DNA of 21,184 nucleotides from Rhodobiaceae bacterium. GTDB lineage: Bacteria; Pseudomonadota; Alphaproteobacteria; Micropepsales; Micropepsaceae. Position 1 is the stretch's first letter, and each line of letters begins with the position of its first letter. Of the stretch, positions 7,044-14,114 are shown in pieces. The DNA is taken from assembly GCA_009885515.1 (NCBI GenBank), contig VFKO01000071.1, positions 1 to 21,184 of the forward strand, given 5' to 3'. A program made the translations under genes and the position numbers. The notes under the pieces were generated by a model. The model saw only the letters and a program-made list of their open reading frames with translations. It was not told where the DNA came from and ran no database searches.

Positions 7044-10042
7044 GCATCGCCCTCCGACGACCATTCCTTGACCCGAGCCAGATGATCGTAGTCGCTTTCC
7101 TGCCTTTCGAACAACACATGCGGCTTCGACAAATAGGGCATGTCGGGTGCATCAAAGTCGGCAACGAATTTCTGAAACCGGCTCAACGCCTGCCGCGCGG
7201 CCTGTTCAGCTGACATATCGTCAAACTTGAGTGTCTTTTCCTCGCCCGCAATGATGCCTCCGCGCAACGCGATGAACATAAGGGACTCCACGCTTGAAGC
7301 CTTCAAACCGGGAAATCCACCTGCCAACGCGATTGCCGCTTCAAGCGTAAGCTGGGAACTGAACCCCAACGCCACTTGCTTGGAGTTTGGCGCCTGCCCG
7401 GTCTTGTAGTCGGCAACGACTATGGCACCACCGGGAAGCATTTCAATGCGATCCGCACTTGCCGTCAGCGTGAAGTCACCCGCGGGAGCTGCAAACGTCA
7501 ATTCGCCTTTCTGTTCGGCAAACACGCCCACCGCAACCGCCCGTCTCGACTTCTCCCACTCCAGAAACCACCGCACCGCTCGTTCATAGCGTGGCCACCA
7601 AAAACTGCGCACGCCAGGGCGTTCCAGCATCAACCCAAATTCGACCCTGCCCAAATCCAAGAGAATCCGGATCGCCTCGTCATCATCCGGCAGCGCGCTC
7701 GGAAATTTCTGAACGAAGCGCTCAAGCGCCTTGTGGATCACAGTACCGCGATCCGCAGCACCTGGCGTTTCATCGATAGGATCCAGCTTCTTGAGACCCA
7801 GAATGCGCTTGGCATAAAGCGCATAAGGATCGCGCACCCAGCGTTCGACATCTGTGACCGGCAGCTTTCGCGGCCGGGCCAGCACCGGTGGCCTGGGTGA
7901 AGGCGGCTCGACAGCTTTAGGAGGCTGGGCTGGACGGTCAATGGCGCGGGCAATGCCCAGCAGCCTGTGATCGGCAAGTGGGTCAATCATGCCCGAACCT
8001 TCAACCAGCATGGTCAAACGCGTTAACCAGCGCGAAGGCGTGGTAGGCGCCCCCCCATCCTTCTCCGCCCGCGTCAGCAACACCTCTGGTGCCGCCGCGG
8101 CTTGCGCAAAATCATGGGCCGAAAGACCAACGCGCCGCTCTGGCTGGCTAAGCTCAAGCTCGCTGCGCATTGGCCTGTTGAGCCACGGGCCCGGATCCGT
8201 CACCGGCGGCCACGTCCCCTCGTTCAATCCACCAAGGATCATCAGATCCGCCTGCTGCAACCGTGCCTCAAGCTGACCCAGGATTGAAAGCCGCGGATGC
8301 CGCCCGAAATGGGGCCGCACCGGAACTGCATCCATCACCGTCCTGATGAAGGCTGCATAGTCTGGTCCCGGCATGACGAGCGCAACACGTTCGGCCGCCT
8401 CGGCCAGTGAGTCAAACGTCGCGAAGGCAGCGTCCCCTGCCTCGCCCTCCCATACTGCAAGTTTTTCCGACGATTGTTCGTCACAGATCAACTCGGCACA
8501 CTGCCGGTGCATGGCAAGCAACCGCGCCAAATCATGCGAGCCCTCTGACATCAAATGCGCAAAGGCCCCGCACGCGTGTTCAAGCTTGTCGATCAGGCCG
8601 GAATAGGCGGCCTTCGGATCGGCCAAATGTCGCAACCCTTCAAATCCAGGGGCAGGCCGAGGACCTCTCAGAATGGCCATTTCAAGACTGGTGGTTTGTT
8701 CGCGGGCCTGAAAGCGATGCTCATAGCTCAGCGCTGACATGGGATGCTTGAGCAAAGCCAGCAGCGGCACAGGCGCAAACTGATCCGCTGCTGCATCGGC
8801 AATCAGGCTCAGAAACCGGCCGGTCTCCGTGTGCGACAGCGGCGTACCGGACGAGTCGTCAATTTCAATTCCCCAGCGCTTCAATTCGCTGGCGACACGC
8901 CGCGCCAAATTTCGATCCGGTGTCACAAGAGCCGCCGTTCGGCCTGGCACTTCGATCGCTTCCCGAAGCGCACAAGCGATCACGAGGGCTTCTTCAGACG
9001 GCGTCCGGGCAACGATAGTATGTAAACCGCGCAAGCCATTCTCGACCGTCTTCTGTTGACGCTGGACAAATGCTTGCCAATGCGGCGTCGTTTCTGCCGG
9101 CCGCAGAGCCTCGGCGATCAACCGCACCCGGTCCTGGCGCGTGCCGGCACGTGTCCAAGCTTGAACGTCGCCTCGCGTAGCATCCAGCTTCTCAAGCAAC
9201 AACCTCATGCCGTGCTGAGGATGTCCCGGACCGGTTGCCGCCCAACTGTCGGCGTCGATAGTGCCGTCAAGCCCCGGCAACACCACGGCGCCTAGCGGCA
9301 AATAGACAATGGTACGCAACAACTCGGCCGTTGCCGCAACGCTTCCGGTTGAACCCGCAGCAATGATTGGATAGTCCGGTGGAAACTCCTTCCACTGCGC
9401 TGCCGCCTTTCGCAGAGCCAAGTTGCGATGCACCGCCGGATCAATGGCGTGCTGCGTCTCCAGCAACGCAGGCCAACTCTCGGTGATGATTTTCAGGAAA
9501 ATGAGGGTCTTGTTCCAGTGCTCCGCCAATTCCTTGGGCACGAGATCGCCGAGCCGCTCCCAGGCCAGGCCTTCGGCAGTCGCTTGATCGAACAATCGCG
9601 CTAGTTCACGGGCAAGCCTGAGCGCAAGTGCCGGGCTCTCGGCGCCAACGCTCTGCTCTACACCGCTCTGAGTTTGAACTTGAGACCAATGCTGAATGAG
9701 TTTCGTCAGCAATATTTCGCGCTTGAGCACTGGTAGGGGTTCAGGCAAGTCACCGCCGAACTCCGAACTCAGATTCTCATGATCATCCGCTTGGAATAGT
9801 GACGGCTCATCATCGAAATCGCCAAGTGCGCGCAGGCGTGGCAAAACCGAAAAATTGCGCGGCGCAACGCGAACAAAAGCATCCCCCAAAGTCCTGATCG
9901 ACCGCCGGGTGGGCAACAGCACAAGCACCTTCGACAAGGCGAACGGATCGCTTGCTTCAGCGAACCGGTGCAATAGGCCCCGCGCCAACTCATCGGCAAA
10001 CGACGCACCAGCCGGAATCGTGAACAAATTGATCCGGCTCAT
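7040..10042 (-). CDS. addB: AddB, nuclease subunit of the AddAB double-strand-break repair complex
   Basis: Partner of AddA. Members of this family have a helicase-like scaffold that no longer hydrolyses ATP and a C-terminal nuclease that cuts the other strand. The 1000-aa protein starts MSRINLFTIPAGASF, typical of the alphaproteobacterial form. VLVLLPTRRS stands where a P-loop would be, so Walker A is absent as expected. The nuclease domain begins near GTVIHKALERF and carries Asp864 (SADR) and DYKTG (878-882), then a QLTLEAAIAL helix. Segments where Bacillus AddB has its four iron-sulfur cysteines contain none here (for example DPYALYAKRI), so no Fe-S cluster is expected. A modest GGAAG lies 9 bases before the ATG. 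It is 15 bases downstream of murU and overlaps addA by 4 bp. Confidence 0.96.
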   Translation of the reverse strand: MSRINLFTIPAGASFADELARGLLHRFAEASDPFALSKVLVLLPTRRSIRTLGDAFVRVAPRNFSVLPRLRALGDFDDEPSLFQADDHENLSSEFGGDLPEPLPVLKREILLTKLIQHWSQVQTQSGVEQSVGAESPALALRLARELARLFDQATAEGLAWERLGDLVPKELAEHWNKTLIFLKIITESWPALLETQHAIDPAVHRNLALRKAAAQWKEFPPDYPIIAAGSTGSVAATAELLRTIVYLPLGAVVLPGLDGTIDADSWAATGPGHPQHGMRLLLEKLDATRGDVQAWTRAGTRQDRVRLIAEALRPAETTPHWQAFVQRQQKTVENGLRGLHTIVARTPSEEALVIACALREAIEVPGRTAALVTPDRNLARRVASELKRWGIEIDDSSGTPLSHTETGRFLSLIADAAADQFAPVPLLALLKHPMSALSYEHRFQAREQTTSLEMAILRGPRPAPGFEGLRHLADPKAAYSGLIDKLEHACGAFAHLMSEGSHDLARLLAMHRQCAELICDEQSSEKLAVWEGEAGDAAFATFDSLAEAAERVALVMPGPDYAAFIRTVMDAVPVRPHFGRHPRLSILGQLEARLQQADLMILGGLNEGTWPPVTDPGPWLNRPMRSELELSQPERRVGLSAHDFAQAAAAPEVLLTRAEKDGGAPTTPSRWLTRLTMLVEGSGMIDPLADHRLLGIARAIDRPAQPPKAVEPPSPRPPVLARPRKLPVTDVERWVRDPYALYAKRILGLKKLDPIDETPGAADRGTVIHKALERFVQKFPSALPDDDEAIRILLDLGRVEFGLMLERPGVRSFWWPRYERAVRWFLEWEKSRRAVAVGVFAEQKGELTFAAPAGDFTLTASADRIEMLPGGAIVVADYKTGQAPNSKQVALGFSSQLTLEAAIALAGGFPGLKASSVESLMFIALRGGIIAGEEKTLKFDDMSAEQAARQALSRFQKFVADFDAPDMPYLSKPHVLFERQESDYDHLARVKEWSSEGDA
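7050..7055 (-). promoter_or_regulatory. Ribosome binding site of addA inside the addB 3' end
   Basis: GGAGGG on the minus strand, 6 bases before the ATG at 7043. It lies in the last codons of addB and shows that addA is re-initiated at the ATGA overlap rather than at the in-frame ATG 21 bases upstream. Coupling of this kind would help equalise the two subunits of a 1:1 complex. Confidence 0.75.
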
Positions 10043-10057
10043 GGATTGCTGCTTCCG

Positions 10058-10795
10058 TTAAAGCGCTGTATCGCGCAGTCCCAAGAAGGCCTCAGCTTCG
10101 GCCTTTGCGCCAGGCGTGCCAATGTGCATCCACTTGCCATCAAGACGGATACCGCACAGGCGGCCCTCCTCTGCAGCGATATCCCACAATTTACTTGTTG
10201 AAAACACCTCCGCATCAGGGCCCCGCTTGACCAGACGCGGATGCATGATTTGAATGCCAGGCCATGCAAACGGTGCAATGCGCTGCGGCTGCCGCCACGC
10301 CAAATGCCCATCCGCATCCATCGTAAAGTCTCCCCGGCCGTCATAACCGATCGAACTGTGCGTTGCCGCCAGCAACATGAGACAGTCCATTTCTCGGTCG
10401 TCCCAGCGCTCAGCCATGCGCTGCAAATTCTCACCCCAGCTCTCAAGCCAAATCGAGTCGCTATTGTGCGTATAGAATGGCTCACCATCAAAGTGCGGCA
10501 ATGCTTTGCGTAACGCACCGCCCGTATCGAGGAGCTTCTCGCGCTCGTCCTGAATGCGGATTTCCACGTCGGTCCTTTTCTTCAAATGGTCGATGACCAT
10601 CTCACCCTTGTAATGGACATTGACGACGATCATGCGCACGCCCGCGTGTTTCAAACGGTCAATCGCATGATCAAGCAATGTCCGCCCGGCCACCTCGATC
10701 AAGGGCTTGGGACAGTCGTTGGTCAACGGCCGCATTCTCTGCCCAAGACCTGCAGCCATGATCATTCCACGCTTTGGACCTGCAACTTTCGCCAT
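10058..10795 (-). CDS. murU: MurNAc-1-phosphate uridylyltransferase (MurU-like nucleotidyltransferase)
   Basis: A 245-aa sugar-1-phosphate nucleotidyltransferase. The signature AAGLGQRMRPLT (about 14-25) followed by CPKPLIEVAG (Lys30) binds NTP. NSDS is the probable metal-binding aspartate motif, and GKWMHIGTP near the C-terminus is typical of short MurU-type enzymes. Automated annotation often calls such proteins mannose-1-phosphate guanylyltransferase. The adjacency to an AmgK-like sugar kinase, with a gap of only 2 bases, makes UDP-MurNAc formation the more likely role: AmgK phosphorylates recycled MurNAc at C1 and MurU converts it to UDP-MurNAc, bypassing de novo synthesis and its fosfomycin-sensitive MurA step. 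Function is inferred from context and family. A second ATG 10 codons in is possible but would trim close to the NTP loop. Confidence 0.88.
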   Translation of the reverse strand: MAKVAGPKRGMIMAAGLGQRMRPLTNDCPKPLIEVAGRTLLDHAIDRLKHAGVRMIVVNVHYKGEMVIDHLKKRTDVEIRIQDEREKLLDTGGALRKALPHFDGEPFYTHNSDSIWLESWGENLQRMAERWDDREMDCLMLLAATHSSIGYDGRGDFTMDADGHLAWRQPQRIAPFAWPGIQIMHPRLVKRGPDAEVFSTSKLWDIAAEEGRLCGIRLDGKWMHIGTPGAKAEAEAFLGLRDTAL

Positions 10796-10797
10796 TC

Positions 10798-11919
10798 TCA
10801 GTTCCCCAGTGTTCCGCGGTACTCACGTTGGATATACTTGTCAAACCAGCCCTTGAGATCGCCGAGCGCGGGGTGGCTTAGATCGCGCTCCAGATACCCC
10901 CACATACGCGGCAAGAACTGGGTATATCGCGGTTTTCCATCACGCTTCCACAAGCGTGCAAATATACCGACGATCTTGGTATTTCGCTGCGTCGCCAGAA
11001 GTGCTGCCGCAAAGCGAAACGCCTCTTCATCAAATTGCGAATTCAATGAACGCCGATGCTCCACATACCGGTCTGTCATGGCATCCCCCAACTCGGCACT
11101 GACGTCACGCCGCGCGTCTTCCGTTAGTGAAATGAGGTCATAGGCCGGGGACCCTGCCAAGGCGTCCTGAAAATCAAGCAATCCGGCACGTGAGGCTCCA
11201 GCCCGGCCTTCCAGCCACATCAGGTTTTCAGCATGATAGTCTCGCAGCACCACAACCGGCTCGCTGATCTCGAGCTGGCCAAGCGCCGACCGCCACGCGT
11301 CGCTGAAGGCGAGCTGGGCGTCGTTGGCCAGTGTGCGCCCGGTGGCGGCGGGGTAAAACCACTCCGTCAGCAAATGCACCTCGCTCTCCATCGCCAGCGT
11401 ATCGTAAGGCAGCAATGCAACGTCGCCGCCACCCGGCACCGGCAAAACCTCCGGCGCACGAACACTGTGCAATCCCGCCAGCACATCGATCGCAGTTTCA
11501 TACAACGGCCGCTCATTCTGACCACTCATAATCAGATCGGCAAAACGTCCGTCACCCAAATCCTCAATCAGTAAAAAACCATTGGCATAGTCATGCGCGA
11601 TTGTGTCTGGCGCACTGAGCCCCTGGCTGCGCAAAAAATGACTCACTGCCGCAAACGGCCGGCAATCCGGCCCAGCTAGACGCGCCATGGCATTGTACCC
11701 AAGCTTGCGCCGGTCACTTTCACTGGCACCCGGCGGACACGCCGCCATCTCCGCGCCGCGTGGCTGATCCATCAGCATTGCCGTATGCGCACCGCGCACC
11801 AGCCGGACATAGCCCCGTGACGAGGCGTCACCGGCCAGCGGACGAAGCTCGGCGCCACCCCAGCCGGCCTGGTCGATAAATGCCATCATAATCGAGCGGC
11901 GGGCCGGAGCTTGGGTCAT
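10798..11919 (-). CDS. amgK: N-acetylmuramate/N-acetylglucosamine 1-kinase (AmgK-like phosphotransferase)
   Basis: Aminoglycoside-phosphotransferase-fold kinase of 373 aa. It shows PLAGDASSRGYVRL (the glycine-rich N-lobe element of AmgK proteins), the hinge LIEDLGD (about 117-123), the catalytic loop RDYHAENLMWL (Asp227, Asn232) and the Mg-binding DFQD (249-252), followed by AYDLISL. AmgK phosphorylates the anomeric hydroxyl of MurNAc or GlcNAc released from recycled peptidoglycan. I place the start at 11919, where ATG overlaps the tsaE stop as ATGA after a GGGGG run. The longer reading from 11955 would add 12 residues and overlap tsaE by 40 bases. murU follows after 2 bases. Calling it a resistance gene would be wrong: the fold is shared, but the context is cell-wall recycling. 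Confidence 0.88.
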   Translation of the reverse strand: MTQAPARRSIMMAFIDQAGWGGAELRPLAGDASSRGYVRLVRGAHTAMLMDQPRGAEMAACPPGASESDRRKLGYNAMARLAGPDCRPFAAVSHFLRSQGLSAPDTIAHDYANGFLLIEDLGDGRFADLIMSGQNERPLYETAIDVLAGLHSVRAPEVLPVPGGGDVALLPYDTLAMESEVHLLTEWFYPAATGRTLANDAQLAFSDAWRSALGQLEISEPVVVLRDYHAENLMWLEGRAGASRAGLLDFQDALAGSPAYDLISLTEDARRDVSAELGDAMTDRYVEHRRSLNSQFDEEAFRFAAALLATQRNTKIVGIFARLWKRDGKPRYTQFLPRMWGYLERDLSHPALGDLKGWFDKYIQREYRGTLGN

Positions 11920-12416
11920 GGCGCCCCCGCGAGGAATTTCACGCGTGATGCCCATGACCCGCGGCCGATAAGCTTGACACGCCGGTCCTCTGCGCCGTCA
12001 TCCACTTCCATAATCACATCCAAACGATCTTCAGGCAGGTCCTCCCCCATCCGGTCAGGCCACTCGACCAGCAAAACGCCGTCTTCAAGCGCTTCCTCAA
12101 AGCCAAGCTCACGCAGCTCGCTGCGTGCTTTCACACGATAGAGATCGGTATGCCAAATCTTGAACTGCCGGACATCGTAGATTTGCACCAATGTAAAAGT
12201 TGGGCTCGGCACCTCTTCGCCAGGCAAAAGATGCCTGACAAGCGCACGCGCCAACGTGGTTTTGCCGGCACCCAAATTCCCGGCCAGACCAACCAGGTCG
12301 CCAGGTCGAAGCAACTCGGCAATCTGCGCCCCTAGAGCGACTGTCTCGGGTTCAGACTTGAGTACCAATTGCACAAAAAAACTATCGCCAGCCATAACCA
12401 TCGCACGAGCAATCAT
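11916..12416 (-). CDS. tsaE: tRNA t6A37 synthesis ATPase TsaE
   Basis: P-loop ATPase that acts with TsaB and TsaD to place threonylcarbamoyl on A37 of ANN-decoding tRNAs. The 166-aa protein has Walker A GNLGAGKTT (46-54), the family motif SPTFTL (71-76), HTDLYR (89-94), the acidic LGFEEAL segment and VEWPDR (117-122). AAGG lies 4 bases before the ATG at 12416; other ATG codons at residues 6 and 8 are possible but less well placed. It is the first gene of the minus-strand operon running through amgK, murU, addB, addA and two thioredoxins. The 136 bases to the diverging reductase start must hold promoters for both directions, but I could not define either convincingly. Confidence 0.94.
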   Translation of the reverse strand: MIARAMVMAGDSFFVQLVLKSEPETVALGAQIAELLRPGDLVGLAGNLGAGKTTLARALVRHLLPGEEVPSPTFTLVQIYDVRQFKIWHTDLYRVKARSELRELGFEEALEDGVLLVEWPDRMGEDLPEDRLDVIMEVDDGAEDRRVKLIGRGSWASRVKFLAGAP

Positions 12417-12552
12417 CGGTCCTTCTACCCGGGCAATGCGGCTACTTCAATGCCACGGCAAATCCCCCAAAACTGCACCCGCCTGCAGTTGATTGGTGGC
12501 ACAAGCCCGTGCTAACGCACATGGCGTTCGCATGACACGCTGGGAAGACGCC

Positions 12553-13770
12553 ATGGGCGATTCGGTCGTTATCGTAGGGGCAGGCCAGGCCGCTTCGCAG
12601 CTTGCTGCCAGCCTCCGCGGCGAAAGCTATCAAGGCACCATCACCATCGTAGGCGATGAGCCCTATATCCCGTATCAACGTCCACCACTGTCGAAAGCGT
12701 TTCTGGCCGGCGAACTCGCAAGGGAACGCCTTTTTATCAAGCCAGAAGAGTTTTACACAGAAGCCAAATGCACATTGCGGCTCAGTACCGTAGCTACAGC
12801 GATTGACCGGGCGCGAAAGGCACTAAAGCTGAGCGACGGCAGTGAACTCACCTATTCCAAATTGGTGCTGGCAACAGGTGCACGTGTAAGAAAATTACCG
12901 CTGCCTGGCGCTGACCTCCCGGGATGTTTTTATCTGCGCGGCATCGCCGACGTTGAACGTCTGCAGGATTTTTTCAAACCGGACAAGCGGCTGACCATCA
13001 TCGGCGCAGGGTATATCGGTCTCGAAGTCGCGGCGGTCGCCCTCAAACGTGGGGTAAAAGTCTCGGTCATCGAGGCCCTGCCGCACGTCTTGGCGCGTGC
13101 CGCCTCTCCCGAGATTTCTGTTTTCTATGAGGACGAGCATCGCCGTTCCGGCGTGGATTTGCGTTGTTACGTCAGGACCGAATCTATCACACAATCAGGC
13201 GGCGCCCTGGCAGTGAATACATCGTCCGGCATTGTCCCCGCAGACTTCGTTCTGATTGGAATTGGCATTGTGCCGAACGTCGAGCTTGCCACCGCAGCGG
13301 GCCTGGACGAAGACAATGGCATAGTCGTCGACCAGTTCGCCCAGACCAGCGATCCATCCATCTACGCCATCGGAGACTGCACAAACCATCCATGTGCATA
13401 CGCCTCAACCGGCCGTGTCCGGCTTGAGTCCGTCCAAAACGCGATCGACCAGGCCAAACACGCAGCTCTGAGTATTTGCGGCAAAGCCAAGGCCTATAAT
13501 GAAGTCCCGTGGTTCTGGTCGGACCAATACGACCTCAAGCTTCAGATCGCGGGCCTGGGCGCGCCAGACGACCAAATCGTGCTTCGCGGGCAACCGTCGA
13601 GCCGGAGTTTCGCGGTCTTCCGCCTGCGCGATGGCGTTATTGCCGCCGTTGAAGCGGTAAATGCCGCCCCAGAATACATGATGGGCCGCCGCCTGATCGC
13701 CGCGCGCGCACGCGTCGCGCCTGAGCGCCTTGCGGACAAGGCCATACCTATGAAAGAGATTGTTCAGTAA
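12553..13770 (+). CDS. NAD(P)H-dependent ferredoxin reductase (putidaredoxin/rhodocoxin reductase type)
   Basis: FAD-dependent pyridine-nucleotide-disulfide-fold reductase of 405 aa that passes electrons from NAD(P)H to a [2Fe-2S] ferredoxin. The FAD-binding GAGQAAS is at 9-15, and PYIPYQRPPLSKAFL is highly typical of this subfamily. VLATGARVR follows near 105-112, then the second Rossmann motif GAGYIGLE (151-158) with Glu174 at the end of the beta strand, which favours NADH. The FAD motif YAIGDC is at 271-276, followed by RLESVQNAIDQAKHAA and VPWFWSDQYD. Longer readings from TTG 12493 or ATG 12532 exist. I prefer 12553 because GGGAAG precedes it by about 5 bases and the length then matches the family. 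A ferredoxin gene follows 20 bases downstream. The redox acceptor is not in the window. Confidence 0.92.
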   Translation: MGDSVVIVGAGQAASQLAASLRGESYQGTITIVGDEPYIPYQRPPLSKAFLAGELARERLFIKPEEFYTEAKCTLRLSTVATAIDRARKALKLSDGSELTYSKLVLATGARVRKLPLPGADLPGCFYLRGIADVERLQDFFKPDKRLTIIGAGYIGLEVAAVALKRGVKVSVIEALPHVLARAASPEISVFYEDEHRRSGVDLRCYVRTESITQSGGALAVNTSSGIVPADFVLIGIGIVPNVELATAAGLDEDNGIVVDQFAQTSDPSIYAIGDCTNHPCAYASTGRVRLESVQNAIDQAKHAALSICGKAKAYNEVPWFWSDQYDLKLQIAGLGAPDDQIVLRGQPSSRSFAVFRLRDGVIAAVEAVNAAPEYMMGRRLIAARARVAPERLADKAIPMKEIVQ

Positions 13771-13790
13771 CGCATTGACCTGGAAGACCC

Positions 13791-14111
13791 ATGGCCAAAA
13801 TCAAATACATCGAACACACCGGCAAAGAACATGTCGTTGACGTCAAGTCCGGCATGTCTGTCATGGAAGGCGCCGTCAAGGCCCTCGTCCCAGGCATAGA
13901 TGCCGACTGCGGCGGCGCCTGTGCCTGTGCAACATGCCACGTCTATGTCGACGCGGCTTGGCTCACAAAGCTTGAGCCCATGCAGGAAATGGAAAAAACC
14001 ATGCTCGATTTCGCCGAAGGCGTGGAAGGCAACAGCCGCTTGTCCTGCCAGATCAAAGTCAGCGACGCCCTCGACGGCTTCACCGTCCGCATGCCCAAAA
14101 GCCAGCACTGA
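13791..14111 (+). CDS. [2Fe-2S] ferredoxin, adrenodoxin/putidaredoxin type
   Basis: Small electron carrier of 106 aa. The cluster ligands are Cys40, Cys46, Cys49 and Cys86, in the pattern C-x5-C-x2-C-x36-C, within CGGACACATCHVYVD and RLSCQ. Cys44 is an extra cysteine inside the cluster loop, which I believe is common in alphaproteobacterial members. GGAAGA lies 5 bases before the ATG. Pairing with the reductase 20 bases upstream gives a complete two-protein electron chain from NAD(P)H. Family members serve class I cytochromes P450, Fe-S cluster assembly or haem-modifying oxygenases; nothing here selects between these. There is no isc, suf or hscA gene nearby, so the housekeeping Isc ferredoxin role is less supported. 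Its stop is 3 bases from the converging divL stop. Confidence 0.94.
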   Translation: MAKIKYIEHTGKEHVVDVKSGMSVMEGAVKALVPGIDADCGGACACATCHVYVDAAWLTKLEPMQEMEKTMLDFAEGVEGNSRLSCQIKVSDALDGFTVRMPKSQH

Positions 14112-14114
14112 CGC

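Noticed and set aside
10798..11919. Aminoglycoside resistance phosphotransferase
   Set aside because: The fold is shared, but the N-lobe motif and the murU neighbour fit the AmgK sugar kinase much better.
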